DNA of 64,000 nt from Burhinus oedicnemus (GCA_008921705.1 VFFE01008908.1:2471657-2535656); one strand, 5' to 3'; shown: positions 11,701 to 25,305, counted from the first letter of the stretch. A program made the numbers and translations. The notes: generated by a model not told the origin, from the letters alone.

Positions 11701-14700
11701 TGGCAGTTAATTTAGTTTTTAATAAGGAACATCAGTTTATTATTTAACTTTAAGCCAAGAGTTATAATTTTGAGCTCTGTTCCTTGGGCTGATTCTCCTC
11801 CAGTCAATAGAAAGAGGAGTTTTACCATTAGTTTCAGGGTGAACAGAGAGGCCAACATCCACTGGGTCTGAACATCCCAATTTGCAGTTCATTCAGGGAG
11901 AAGCTTGATGCCTGTTCTCGAAGTCTTTTATCAGCAAAGCTTTCCATCACCAAAACCTAATATTTGCAGGTGTTATCAGCTGTCCTACCAGGATAAATTC
12001 ATCTTGTTGTCCATTCCTACCATTTATTCAATACATCTGTTTTGTTTTATAAAATGTGGCTGCCCACAAATGTTGAGGTACCAGTAACATTTGACAGGAT
12101 CAGATCATCTTTGAGAAATTCAGAAAAAAAGCACCACTATACTTTTCCTCCCTCTCCCCCAGAAAACTCAGACAACTGCAGGGATTTCTTATCTCCAAAC
12201 CAAGATACTGCATCGGAGCCAGAAATGAAAAATACGTAGATTTTGTCTTTTTTTTTTTTTTTATTTAGTTATATGTATAAGTAAAGATACCAGTATGACA
12301 ACCAGTGGCTATAGTACGGCTCACTGGGTAACACCAAGCGGCTGTGCCCTGGCTTTGCCTTGGCAGTACCTTCTGAAATGTCCACAATAAAGAATGCAAA
12401 ACCCAGAAGGACCACGTTGTCATTGTAGCATGGTCAATGTCCCAGGTCAGAGACAGCAATCCTGTTCTCAGTGCAAGGGAACAGCTGTAGCGACTGGCCT
12501 GTTGTGACAGTCAGGAATTTAAGAGCATATCTTCTGGTCCCCCAAAGCTGCATGTTTTGCAAGACGTACAGATGGTTTTTTCCCCTGAATTTTTGTTTGG
12601 TTTAAGGTGGGGCTTTTGTGTCTTAAAGTGTTGCTAAACCTGACCTCACATGACAATATCAAAGGAATCACCCTATATGTAATAGAAAATATAAGTAAAT
12701 CTTTTGTGGAAAACAGATATGATTATTTTCAAACTGAAAAACAGGATAGTGACAATTTTTAAGTGGGAATAATGGAAATTACGAATTCTCTTACTTATTT
12801 GTGCATGCAAGTAATGACAAGACCGAAATCATAATGTATATTTTGGCTTCTGCTGTCGGTTTGATGTCTTGTGTGCTTTTAATAAACATTCAAGGTCCTG
12901 CATTCTCACTAAATGGGCATATTTATGTTCTAGCACTCAGTTGGGGAGGAAGGATTGCAACTGTTATTTTATAATAGAGAAATTTGTTTGGCATCAGTGC
13001 ATATGCAAAACAGTTCTGCTTTTGGAAAGTATTGACTAAGCGATCAGCTCTTGCAATGAATTTGAGCAGAATAATGCAAACAAATGAACAATCTAATTAA
13101 AGGACAAAGAAAATTCTATACAGTCTGTATTGGGATTGCTATCCTGTCTCACCTAAAAGAACACATTTTCTTTTTCCTTTACGTTCTTCTAGTGGTCCAG
13201 CTGTATTTATTTTCTGACTTACTCGGTATCACTATTCTGCAAAGTACTTTGGGAGTTGCAGTTCACCGAGCACGTTTTTACCTACCGCCAGAAGTCAAAT
13301 ATAATCTTTTGGTTCGCGTGCTGGCTGACAGAGCCAGGCTATTTCATTTAGCTTTGTTGGAGTGTATTCATTGCTTTTTGATTGGCTTTCAGTTGCAAAT
13401 CATGCCTTGAAGTACATTTTATTCTGTGTTTGTTGTACCACATAGGACTATGATGAGCAATTTTTCTAATGACAATAGTTTCACAAATTCAGCAGCCGGG
13501 AAAACATGCAGATCACTGTGGTTATGCACCCACAAAATCTTTTGTTTAGAGTTATGCTATTTGTGTTTGTGAAAGGGTGGAGCAACTTTGTTCAATGCTT
13601 TCTCTTTATGGATGTATAGGAGAGAATAAAATATGTAGGCTAACTAGATTGTATAGAGGCAGGGTGCTTCACAGAGGAGTAAGGAAAACATTGGGGTTTT
13701 TTCCATGTTAACTCTTTGAAGGCTTTCAGCTGAGACAGCTTTTTCCATGCATCATATATGCAATACTTATGTTATATTACTTAAGTGTTTTTGGAAGTTG
13801 ATGGAGTGCTAGCATTAGCCAACAGCTCTCAGTCCTAGGACCATCACCTGCCAATTCCTTCCTGGAATTGTGTTTCTGCGTGAAGTACTGTACTGAATGT
13901 TTTAATTTTTTTTTTCATCTTGCCTCTCTGAAGTGATAGTTACTGTCAGAAATCTAGACCTACGTCAGTCTGGTTCAGCCTGAGTGTGCATATGTATAAA
14001 TATGTTATCTGTGTTTATTTTTCCATTGTTTTGAAAGATTCTTGAAAGTGTTTTTAGGAAGTGCATCGTTCTCCACTTTTCTTTCTCAGGGCAAAGTATT
14101 CCCTTTTATTACCATAAGAAAATCTTCAGCTCTTCTCCATTACTGTGTCATTTAGTCATTATAGGCAGATGAGTTTATCTTCTAAAAACTGCCTTAAAGA
14201 TGTTAAAGTGATAGCATTACAATTTTAAACCCTTCTGACAATGTCTATTCCACTGGAGTACTGAATCTTGTCTTCACATGTGAATGAAAATCAAATAAAG
14301 CTTTCAGTTGCTTGACAATTGTTGCAAAATCTAAAGAAAATGCTCACACTTTCACATAGTAACGACTGTGTCATCTCAGTGAAGTTCAAAGAGGAAACCC
14401 TTTTATGCACATAGACAACACTTACTTTTGAGATCCATCGCTTATTTCCTAGACTTTTGTGGCAAAAAACTAACAAAGGATTTTGTAGTTACTGTGCCAT
14501 TTACCACAGTGTCACTTAAATGATCTTGCTCATTTGTATTCTGAAAAAGAAAAGAAAACTACATTGTTGAAAAAGCCAAAACTTCCTAACTGATGGACCA
14601 GAAACAAACTGAGAAGCATGGAAGGTTTTTTGTTTTGTTTTCTTCCTTCTGTGCATGATGGTGTAGCTGACATCTGCATGGCACCTTTTAGGAGGGAATT

Positions 14701-16825
14701 AAGAAATGGTGTATCTGTAGCTTCATCTCCAAGTGCCCAAGCTGTAATGAAATCTGTACAGCAGGTGAAGTTTCATAAAAGCAAGACCTCTTCTAGAGCA
14801 TCACAGACTTGAAAGCAGAGCAAAATTTCATGGTTGAACTGCCATCATCAGGGTTGAAAGCGTCCTCTGTTCTTTCCTTCCAGGTAGACGAAAAGCAAAT
14901 AACTCTGTGTGTTGGTTAATTCTCTAATATGTGGTGATGGGGAGGGGATAATAGTATTTTTTCTTTGTTTTTTCTCCTGTAGTTTCTGAAATATGAGTTT
15001 CCATAGGGTTTTGTGTATGTGCATGTGTAATCGATGCTGCAAACAGCCTAGTCCAAGACCTACAGCTCTGTAATAATAGAGGAACAACTGCCGGGTATGA
15101 CTTGCCTTTTTAATTATTGCTTCAATCATGGGTACTCAGCATTTGTAATGGCAATCGATACAATAATCAAGGCATAACTAGGAATCATTGAGTAGAGCAA
15201 AATCCATCACATTTACTTAGCCTTTGTGACCCTTGGGAAAAAAATCTGTTTTTTACTGAATTATTGTATCCATGATAATTAAGGTAAAACTGGATAAGAA
15301 GGGTTGACTTCTGATGCCAGATGCAATCTTCTCTCACCCCATTTCCTAGGACAGAGGATGCCTAGCCAGCAATGTAATGGGTATTTCACGGGGAACATTT
15401 AAAATGAAGGGACTTGCTGTGGTTTCCCCTCTCCATGTGGTGTTCAGTGAGAATGAGTAGCATCTTGCTGGCCAGGGGGATGTTGAGCCCAGTCAGACGT
15501 GGGGGAGCAAGCCATCAGTTTTCAAACTCAAGGTCCCTTACTAAGGCCTCTGCTTATCATCCTTGCAAGGCTGATCTGCTCTTGCTTTATCTGGCACGTA
15601 TTAATCACGTACATCCCGCTCCCCTGGCTCTGGGACCTGCCTGCGCCTGGTACCTGCCTGCAGCTTTGAGCCGGACTTGTGCAAGCCGGCTGCTGACCTC
15701 TCAGGCACTTCCGTTTGCAGATTCTGGGCTACAGGTTCCAAAGAATGAAAAGATCTCTTTGGGAATTAATACAAGAGTCCTAATGAACCTGTATCTGTAT
15801 GTTCTTTCTCATTTTTCCGTTGCCTGAGTCTATTAGCCATATGGTAGCATTTGAATTGCCATGTATTTGTTTTTACTGGTGTGGAGCAACTGGCAAGTGA
15901 TTTGTTTTCTAGACTTCAAGAAGGTTGTTGTCTTCCTTGAAAACCATTTCAGTACCTCTTCATAGATAACAAAAATAAAATGAAGGGGTCAATTCCTACA
16001 GCAGTTATTTCGTAGTAACTCTGTTGGATAAAACTGATTACTTACACGGCCAGTGAACTTGCATTGCGTGTTTGATTTGGGTTGCACTGTATGAACTGAA
16101 ACAAAAACCACATCCAGGCTGCTTTGGAGTAGAAGAATGCTGCTATCAGTTCAATCTGTTTTCCTTGTTGTTGTTTCCATGTAATGAAAAGATAAATATG
16201 CAAACATATTTACTTCATTAATTTTAAACAGTGCCAGGAAAAAGGCTCTGTCTAGGGATGGTGGAAAAATATTGTGAAAATTAGCTCTACATATTTTGCT
16301 TTCAGTCAACTCTCTTAATTAGGATCAAAGTACTGCAATTTTTAAAAGTTCTCACTGCCTCTTCCCACACATTTCCATATTTCAAAAAGAGGTAGTTAAC
16401 TAAGTCTGAGATTGTCAGTAAAGCCTATGGGAATAGGGTTCATGTACTAATAGCTGGGTACCAACACCCCTGAGGTCTCCAAACATGGCAGGATTAGCTG
16501 TGGAGTGAGGGCAGGTTGGGCTGCCTGTCCCTTGGAGTGGCCACAGGGATGGGAACGGGGCAACCGGTTTCCCACCTATCCTCCTTGCAGGTTCTCTTCT
16601 CTGGGTTGGTTGGGTGCGGTTTCCTCTTTGCTCTGGTAAGACAAGGGCTGTGAGATAGCTGCTTTTACAGGTACGAAAACAGTTCTCTCTGCCTTGTAAT
16701 TAGCAATGAGATACTTGGAGGATGAAGGAAAAAAATGAATAATAAACCGGGTTGGTGCTTTCTACCAGTAAATCAGTTTTCCAAATAAGCTCAATACCAA
16801 GTGAAGTCCATAAGGTGGTGGTTGT
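8705..16825. other. Non-coding unique DNA
   Basis: About 8 kb without a recognised gene or young transposon. It holds a (TA)n tract at 11198-11214 and a T run near 12247-12262. The segment 11780-11880 loosely recalls an old amniote dispersed repeat (GATTCTCCTCCAGTCAAT) but could not be assigned. The frames at 13084-13410 (+, 108 codons) and 15414-15827 (+, 137 codons) have no family resemblance or splice support. Confidence 0.55.
11198..11214. repeat. (TA)n microsatellite
   Basis: About eight TA units in TTTATATATATATATATA context. A short simple repeat. Confidence 0.9.
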
Positions 16826-16912
16826 CTGAAAAGGAAGCTGAGACGCAGAGAAGTGATGTGCAGTCCCCCAGATCCCCAGCAGGCCAGGGACAGAGCTGCC
16901 ACACCGGAGTCA
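16826..16912 (-). mobile_element. MIR-like ancient SINE, central part, reversed
   Basis: On the + strand the segment reads GGAAGCTGAGACGCAGAGAA, then GTGATGTGCAG, CCAGCAGGCCAGGGACAGAG and CTGCCACACC. This is the reverse complement of the MIR central block (usual reading: GAAACTGAGGCACAGAGAAG ... CAGTGGCAGAGCTGGG). It is a clearly diverged copy without a head or tail, assigned from memory of the consensus. Confidence 0.6.
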
Positions 16913-18099
16913 TCACACATGGACGTGCTCACGCCGTGTTTCATGTGGCTTACCTCTCAAGCATGAAGACGTTTCAATTTTAAGCAGGCACATCGTTATA
17001 GAAGAATGTTGAATCAGCTTAAAAATCATGCCGAGATAAATAATTTACCTTTATTTGCACTGATAACACTTTTTTCTGTGTTTGGGGGGGATTTGTGACT
17101 GTAATTTACATTGCTGTGTTGCTTTTTCTTGGTTCAGATGCAAGGCTTACTAGTTTCACGCTTTGACACATATTTTACCTCCCGGTTATTGTGCATTAAA
17201 AGACCAAATCATTTGGATTTAAAACATTGTGTGAACTTCTGGGTTCGTTGCTGGATCTCTGGTGGTCAGACTCTTAGTTAAGGCTTGTTAGGGTTTTGTT
17301 TTTAAATGCAAATGCTACGTAACTATTTATAAATCTGACACAAAATGCTATACAACGGGCACAGATCTGGCCTAATTTAATCCCATTGGAAAAGTGGCAG
17401 GAGGTTTATTTTGCCCCCGTTGCAGAAGTGTGAGCTCTTTTTTTCCCCTCTGCTGAGAAGCCTTTGGCACTCTGCTGGTGCATTCTCAGTGAGACAAACC
17501 TTGCCTCGTAATTCACAACAGTTGGGTGAGTTATCGCATGCATCAAATACACATTTCCCTGACTCGAATGACTGACAGCAACGTTCAGAATGGGTCACGG
17601 GCGAAGGATCATTACTCCTTAACTGTGTAGGTACCTTGGAGCAGGAATCGGTCTCATTATTCTTTGTTAGTACAGCATCTTCCAGAAAGTGGACCTGGTC
17701 TGTAGTTTGGCTGTAAAACAAATTCTACTGCAGGCTCTCACTGCTCCGTACTCGCTTCCTCTGCTGTTACGTGCAACTGGCTGCAGAGCTATAACCGCGC
17801 CAGAGAAGAGAGAAAGGCACAGGCAGGCGTTCGTTTTGAAAACGAGATGATGGAAGGAGCCTGGCTTTGGTGCCAGAAATCGTCCTCTTTTGCATCCCTT
17901 GAAACTTGTGTTTCACTTTACCAACAGCTGGTGATATTGTCCCCTGCCTTTCTTGGGACACTTGCTGGTGATCTAATCTGGCTGGACACGTGTAGCAGCT
18001 ACCAAACTTCTCTTCTCTTGTTCTTGCTTCTAATAACTGTCTTGGGTATAGCTGCTGATATAAAGTACTGCGGTTTGTTGGTTGATTTTATTTTTTTTT
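16913..18099. other. Non-coding unique DNA
   Basis: No recognised elements. A cysteine-rich open frame on the - strand (17377-17721, 114 codons, ten Cys after residue 26) has no signal peptide and matches no family I know; it is probably chance. Confidence 0.5.
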
Positions 18100-18146
18100 G
18101 GGGGGGGGNNNNNNNNNNNNNNNNNNNNGGGGGGGGGGGGGGGGGG
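18100..18146. other. Assembly gap of 20 N inside a G homopolymer
   Basis: Nine G (18100-18108), then exactly 20 N (18109-18128), then 18 G (18129-18146). The 20-N length looks like a placeholder and not a measured size. The flanks suggest sequencing failed within a long G run, so the true length is unknown and the G counts are unreliable. Confidence 0.95.
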
Positions 18147-18527
18147 TGTTAGTGTTTGATAGGGAGATCATTTTCTTGAAAAGTACACAGGTATTTCGTT
18201 AACTTTTAAACAAAATTCCAAAATCAATCCATTTCTGTCTTTCTCTATGGTTTAGTGGGAGGCCTGTAATGGGCTGGTCTGTGACATTAATCGTTGCGGT
18301 TTTCTGCGGTGAAGCCGGGATGCATTTGTATTCAGGCAGAGAATTTCTAGGTGCAGGGGGAGATTTCAGGCTGATTCAACCCGCATTATAAGCAGCGGGC
18401 CATGTGTGCCTGTCTCCCGTCCGCATCTCGCTTGTGCATTCTCCTTGGCTCCTGGGGTCATCAGCCAGGAGAGTGCGGCTGAAGCTTCCTGGCAGAGACG
18501 CGGTCCCGGCTGACAGCACACTGAGCG
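18147..18527. other. Non-coding DNA with a GC-richer part
   Basis: Moderately GC-rich from about 18280 to 18527 with scattered CpG. Short frames run on both strands at 18366-18592. No assigned function. Confidence 0.4.
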
Positions 18528-18620
18528 TTCAGGGGCCACGGGTCCAAATCTCAGCACCACCTTTGCTTGGCTGCTCGTTTTTAGGAAAATAACCTCCCTT
18601 CCTCTGAGTCTCTTTGTGCT
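18528..18620 (+). mobile_element. Possible MIR-like SINE, head and centre
   Basis: GGGTCCAAATCTCAGCACCA resembles the MIR B-box region (GGGTTCAAATCCCAGCTCTG). It is followed at the right distance by AACCTCCCTTCCTCTGAGTC, which resembles the MIR block AACCTCTCTGTGCCTCAGTT. Divergence is high, so this is a moderate to low confidence call. Confidence 0.4.
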
Positions 18621-21600
18621 TGTCTTTTTTTAATAAGTAGGAGTTCTGTTGTTTGGTTCTTGTGTAAGGTGTATTGAATTCCAAAGAGTCAATGCTCTAT
18701 TTATGGGCTTGCTATTAGTTGTTATTTCACCAAAGTGTAAATAAAAAGAATGAGCTATTTAGTGTTTGATGTTTGGTAGCAGGATTGAAGAAAATTACTT
18801 TTAGGTTGAAACAATAAAAAAAAGAATAAACATGTATTGCATGTTCCTAACTAATAAAAATTAGAGATGTGGTTTCTAATCCTCAGCCTGATCTCTCCTG
18901 TGTTTCAATTAATAAGAAGAGCTTCTATTACAGAATATTATTTTAAGACAGAATTAAAAGAGCCAGTTGCAGGTGGGGCATCAGTCAGTCCGCAGTAGCA
19001 CGGGATGGGCGGTCAGCCTGTGCTTTCTGAGCTGTTTGCAGCTCCTGAGCAGTTCAGGCATGCTGAATTGCCACATACGATGGCCAGTTGGGTTGGGTGG
19101 GCATGGATGCCGGGAGTAATCCAAATCCCCAGCACGGAGAGGGGAGTTAGCAGGAGGGCTGCCTCCTGAGGCTGGCAGCTCTGCCAGGGCCCACGGGCAG
19201 GTTCCGGCTGGCTCTATGGCACAAAGGAGCAATAGGACACATCAGGCCTCTGAACTGGTGATGGGATGTGTCTCATGGCACGTGTCATTTGATACATACT
19301 GCACACGTTTGCAAAGCTTTGTCATTGGCACTGGCATATAGAAGGTCTCGTTGCATTTTACCAAGGTGATGTATAAACCTGCATTAGAAGCCATTGCTTT
19401 TATGTGGACCTCGTGAGCAAGGCATGAAGTTGTAGACATTGGTTGGAACAAGGAGCTGAGGAGGGGAGCAGCGAGGGAGCTGGGAAAGCGAGCTGGCTCC
19501 CTGATTCATCTATGCTCAGGGAAGTGTCCTCAGTCATGTATGAAGGATCTCAAAATCCCTCTGAGAAGGAGACATTCTCCCTGGCTGGGGAAGCTCACGT
19601 GGCTTTCAGCAGCACAGCTTGTGAGGCTGCAGCATTTATGGAAAAAGAGCTGGCGCTCACCTTGCAGGAGTGAGCTAAGCTCCCAGGGTTTGCCATCACA
19701 TAGGTCCAAATGGGCAGAGTATGCTGCAGCTGGATCACCAGGATTGCAAGCTTTTTTATTAGTATTTTTGTAGTTGATTGAGCCCCGTGCAGATGAGTAG
19801 ATTGCTGCCAGGTGTCCTTTTCTTATGAGCAGCATCACGCTATCTAAAATTAATGAGATTTTGGAGCTGGTCTGAATGAACAGCTCGTCTTGGCAGCCTG
19901 GAAGCTGTGATCTGAATTGCACTGGTTTAGGTTTAAGTCTAGCCTCCTGCAGCACAACTCTGCAGCGGTCATTAAACTGAAATAGTTGAAAATTGAATAA
20001 ATTGCACCGAGTGGATCCTTTGATGTCCATCAGTTGCATGTCTGAGCCTGGCTCACGTTAACAGCGAGTGTCAGGAGGAGCAGACATGGGGAAGGTGGCA
20101 TTCCCATGGGTCCGTGGACAGAGGAGCTTCTAGGGTGTAATGAAGTGAGTTGTGGCTGCGGCTTTCTAAAATGCTTGGTTTATTCTTCTGTTTGTTTATT
20201 TTTAAAGAAGACATGAAGCTGAGGGAGGAGTGAGGACAGCTTTGTATTCCTCCTATGTTTGTCAGCTCATGTCTTTCTAAAAATGTCAGACTTAAAATTT
20301 AATATTTCAGTATTGCAGGAAAAATTGTACCCTGATCGTTTTGTCTGCAGGGTTTCCCCTAGAGTTTGCATCATCTAGTTTTGATTTTAAATTATCCTTT
20401 TGTTAGGCCAGTAAAGAGATAGCAAGGGCCAGAATTACAGCTGCGGTAAATCTGTACACCTCCCTTGGCGGGGAGCAGCCAGGTGCGAGGTTGTTAGTGT
20501 GGATGGTGTGCACATACCCATGTCCTGCCAGACCATAAAGCCAGCCGTAATTTTCCAATCCTAGAACACTGAATCAATCCTAGGAAAATACATAAGGCAC
20601 AGGAAAGTACAACAGTACAGGCATTTGTAGGATTCCCCCTGGGGTCACAAGGACGCCAGGGAACGGTCTCTTGGCTCAGTGCCCCTTTGCTGTCATGTTC
20701 TCCTGAACATTTCCAGTGTTTTCACCTTCTTCTGTCCAAACCCAGCATTGCCTTGCTTAGGACTCAGAGCTTTTGAAGGGAGACCCGGTTGCTTGTGCTC
20801 CATCACCTGTGGCCATCTCAACCCAGGTGTTTTCATCCCTCACACTTGTATAAATCTGGGTGGCTGCATTGGCAGCAAGGCCACTTCCAGCCCCTGGACT
20901 TAAAGGCATCGTTTTACGTCGGAGTATCAATTTCTATATTACTGGTGTCAGTTTTCCTTAGGTTAGAGAAACGTTAAGCGCCATTAACATAATCATACAT
21001 GTCACTGGCAGCGACCATACCTTCAGAGGTACCTCAGCTGAGTGCAATGCGAGCTGCCCTCCAGCTACGCAGAACAAAAGGGTTTGTGTTAACAATATTA
21101 ATGGCTGCACGCAACCAGTGCAGATGAAATCAGGCTTACTTTTAATCAGTCTTCAGGGGTTTCATGTGCTGAGGCTATTTGTTTATAGCGGAGGCCAGGT
21201 TGTGCCAGAATCTATTAAGGACTGGAAAACTGATCAGTCCTTTTTTTGCTCGTTCCTAACGCGAGAAAAAGAGACGGCCTATGGCGGGGAAACAAACCTG
21301 AAATGATACTTTGCAGAGCATCTCTGCAGCCTGAGCTAGGCTGGGACGCAGCAATAAACACCATGATCAAACTGTAAAAGATCCTTTTAGCATCATTGAT
21401 TCTACTTACATCTATAAACATCAAAACTAAATGTTGTCGGTGTGGTGCTATGGGGGAACGCTTTTGCTCTTCGGGGGGCTGTGTGTCTCGTAAGGGTGAG
21501 AAAGGGATTTTCAGGTACAGGTAAGTATAGCACGTCATAATTTGTTTGTGGGTTGCATAGTGGGAAAGTATTAGTCATTGACCACTTGGGTGAAACCCTT

Positions 21601-23387
21601 CTCTGATTCAGTACAGCAAGCACTGTTTCCTTTAATAGCAAGGTTTATTTTGGTAGGAATGTTGTCTTCTTGCTGTTTTGTGATTATTGAAAGTGTTGTT
21701 TACTATGTAGCAAGTAGAGTCTGCTTAACTGTGATACTTTGTGGTATGGAGGCTATCTTTTAAAGATTATTTTTATACAAATCCATGGAGAAGTTTAATT
21801 TTGTAACACTTTAAGAATTTTTAGGCTTCTGCTCTTGCGAAAGAAACAAAAAATTCATATTGAAATGTACAAGTCTACCAGACGTCCAAGTAAAAGTGCC
21901 ATATCGGACTTTTTCAAACCTAGGCATTTTCAAGATCTATATTCAGTATACTTCTATTTATCAGTAAAAATACTGCTGTTCAGAGGAAGTCACGAGAATA
22001 CATGCTTGCAGACATTCTATGTCAAAGAAGGAATATCAAAACATTGTGGGTTGGGTTTTTTTGTTGTTTTGGTTTGTTTTTTTTAAAGCTGATAATAGTT
22101 CTGCAATCTTATCTGCCTGGGCTCAGTACCAGCAGAACTCACTGAAATTTTAGGCCTGGTTTATACAGTGCAGATTAAATGATCTGTTCCTAAAATCAAT
22201 GAATATGAAGGGAAAAGCAGCGCATAACAATGCCCATAGTTGATTACAGTTTCCAGATGACAGTGAATATTGCTTTTCAGAATTGTGCCTCATTCAGGTA
22301 CCTTCGTGTAGTATCCTGAAAAAAGCAAGGTTTTCTCTCCAAGGACACCCTCATGTATTCCTTCTTTAGCAGGAGTACGGATGTGGAGGACCAGCTTACA
22401 GATGAAGCAATGAACTGAGGACTTCCCTTCTTTAAGATGTTTGTCTGTACTACATTGATCAGACTTTTATCTTCTTCCTTCCTTCTCCTATCCTGCCTGA
22501 AATAAATAAATATAGTGAAGCAAGTGTCAAATTAGAATCTGAGGGAAGTTGGGAACCAACCAGTTGTGCTGCCAGCCAGATTCAAAGGATGGGGTTGTTC
22601 TTTTTCTTCCTTCTGCAACACAGACTCTTGTGGATATGGGCTCCAACTGTTCTTCTCTGAAGTTGCATTTTCAGGCTGCTTTAAGGCTGCGTCTGTGTTT
22701 TCCTCTTCCTTTCGTTCCTTTCTACAGAATCTTGGCCAACTCCAGGACTGCATGGTGAGCATTAGTGTTTCGGCAGGGGACTGTGAATGCAGAAGCACAT
22801 GTGTTATCTGTACCAGGGTGGCACTGCAGCCATCGCTGCTCCGAGGGGGTGCTTCAGGGATGCTGAGCATCAGGGCTTCTGAGATCCCTGGAGAGAAAGA
22901 TCTCAAGGGAGTTTTTGAGAACCAGATTGCATTCCCTTAACAAGTGATCAGATATGCAGGGTGGGAAATGACTTATAAATCACTCTATCTTGCTTCAAAT
23001 TATTTTTAAGAAATATTAAGTTAAATCCTAGCAATGCTCCAAGCTGTCTTTTAGGAATCAAATGGAACATTAAAGAACGGACTTTCATTTTCACCTAATC
23101 AAGGTGATGAATCAGACCCTTTTTTTTTCCTAATGGCCCACATCCTGCTGCCATCAAGGACAATGACAACCTCCTATTGACTAAAATGGGAGAATAGTTT
23201 GGCCTTTTATCAAGGCTAAATTCTAATTAAGCCTGAAAAATAGGTCTTTGGCTACCTGTACTTTGCATTGCGGGTATTGCACCTGGCCTGCATCTTTGCA
23301 TTCTCCTTACTCAATCTTTTGTTCCCGCTTGAATTTTCAGCAGCTTTGCCCCAGTGCTCTGGGCACCTGGAGTCCCTCTGAGATACT
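18621..23387. other. Non-coding unique DNA
   Basis: No recognised transposon or exon. Opposite-strand frames overlap at 19443-20039 and 22532-22940, again typical of chance. The segment around 22390-22425 (TTACAGATGAAGCAATGAAC) weakly recalls a reversed MIR but is too short to call. Confidence 0.5.
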
Positions 23388-23962
23388 GGCCAGCAGGTCG
23401 AGGGGGGTGATTCTGACCCTCCACTCCGCTCTGGTGAGACCCCACCTGGAGTACTGTGTCCAGCTCTGGAGCCCCCAGCACAGCAAAGACATGGACCTGC
23501 TGGAGCAGGTCCAGATGAGGGCCATGAAGATGATCAGAGGGCTGGAGCACCTCTGCTGTGAGGACAGGCTGAGAGAGGTGGGGTTGTTCAGCCTGGAGAA
23601 GAGAAGGCTCCGGGGAGACCTTATTGCGGCCTTTCAGTACTTAAGGGGGCCTATAGGAAAGGTGGGGACAAACTTTTTAGCAGGGCCTGTTGCAATAGGA
23701 CAAGGGGTAATGGCTTTAAACTAAAAGGGGGAAGATTTAGACTAGATGTACAGAAGAAATTCTTCACGGTGAGGATGGTGACACACTGGCACAGGTTGCC
23801 CAGAGAAGTGGTAGATGCCTCATCCCTGGCAACATTCAAGGTGAGGTTGGACGGGGCTCTGAGCAACCTGATCTAGTTGAAGATGTCCCTGCTCATTGCA
23901 GGGGGGTTGGACTAGATGACCTTTAAAGGTCCCTTCCAACCCAAACCATTCTATGATTCTAT
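23388..23962 (+). mobile_element. CR1 LINE, 5'-truncated 3' end
   Basis: This is the 3' end of an avian CR1 (chicken repeat 1) non-LTR retrotransposon. Translation gives the C-terminal part of the CR1 ORF2 reverse transcriptase: [15 protein letters not shown] near 23435-23480, then [20 protein letters not shown] near 23570-23630. The homologous frame then shifts (near 23650-23680) and continues with the CCNRTRGNG and HWHRLPREVV motifs to a TAG at 23874-23876. The 3' untranslated part carries the perfect palindrome GACCTTTAAAGGTC (23918-23931) and ends with ATTCTATGATTCTAT. The frameshift and 5' truncation make it dead. The 5' boundary is approximate; upstream similarity fades around 23388. 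Confidence 0.95.
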
Positions 23963-25288
23963 ACTGAGCAGTGGATCTTGTCAGAAAAGTGGGGGAAGAT
24001 AAGGATGCTTGCTCCTGCGACCTGATCGCCAGGAGAGGCACAGGGGGGTGCAGCATCCTTCACCTCTCCTGCTGTCACGTCAGTTGTGCTCATATTTGCC
24101 AAACAAAACAGAAGGGAATTGCTTCGTGTCCTTCTCCTCAGGACTAGAACTGTCACCCACAGCTCTCGGGTGGATGTGCTTCACCCTACCCAGGCCGTGT
24201 ACTGCCCGCAGCCTGCTGCCCTGGCTGCTTGCATATTTGTGCGAGCAGCAGCTGCAGGTTTGATGGCAGTATAGACTGCTCTTACACTGGATTGTGGATC
24301 ATACTTCCATATGGGATGAGGGACAGCTATGTGCCGAGCTTATTAAATACTCTGTAATGCAATCCCGAAGTGACCTCAATCCTGCCTCCTGCTGCCTCTC
24401 ACCTTTCAGGCAAGAGAGGTAATGAGCGAGCGGAGAGGAGCGAAGGGGTAGTACCAAACCTCCCCACTCAGACAGGAGCAAATTAAAGATAACAGCTTAT
24501 TGCTGGCACTGGAAATTGCTGGCAGGCGGAGGAGCAGCTTTGCCTTTTAGGATCGTGGAAGGCCCCGCTCCCTCCCTGCCTCTCCGGTTCATGTTTTGCA
24601 TTTAGTTTCTTCCCCCAAGTTTGGAATGAATTTATAGCCAATTCCAAGAGCTTTCCACAATTCAGTCTTACCTTTGTTGAGATGTTTCTTACTACCTAAA
24701 ATCACATTTAGACATTGATCCTGATTAAAGCTTCATTTGCTTTCGGATATTGCCAGCCTTACAACATTATGAAGCTGGGAATGGCATAGGAAGCATGAGG
24801 TTTGTTTCTTTTATTTATTATTCTCTGGCCCCCCCCCCCTTTATTCTTTTCTCTCTTTTCTTAAGCCTCTGAGGAATTTCAGGAGTAAGTTCAAACTTTT
24901 CTTTCAGAGCCATAAAAACACTGAGCTCCTTTCCCTTTTTAGAAAAGGAGGAAGGTTTTACGGAGTTTTGTGTTTGTGTGGTTTGTGTGTGATGGCTTTA
25001 GGAGCCAGGATTTTAAGCCGACTACACAACTGGGTGACGTTATGCTACAATGTGTTCCTATTAACCCATTTTTGGATAAACCTGCTTTTTTTAAGCATCA
25101 AATACCTTATCAGTGTTTACCTTTGGTTTATGTGGAAGGCGTACAGTAACTCCTAGTTAAGTGCAAATGGTGACATGAAGTAGTCAGCCGTCACCAATCA
25201 GCCAGATTGGAACTCTTCCAATTAACTGTGCTACTTTGTGAAGGGAGAGTGTAGATAACCAAGAGAAACTGTGCTTATAGGAGAGATA

Positions 25289-25305
25289 TGTGTGTGTGTG
25301 TGTGT
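25289..25305. repeat. (TG)n microsatellite
   Basis: About eight TG units following GAGAGATA. A short simple repeat. Confidence 0.9.

Noticed and set aside
18528..18560. tRNA gene or promoter, from the B-box-like GGGTCCAAATCTC
   Set aside because: There is no A box at the right distance and no cloverleaf. A MIR-like SINE explains the word better.
23248..23724. 158-codon open frame on the + strand as a host gene
   Set aside because: From about 23388 on it is part of the CR1 reverse transcriptase; the first part is unrelated upstream sequence read in the same frame by chance.
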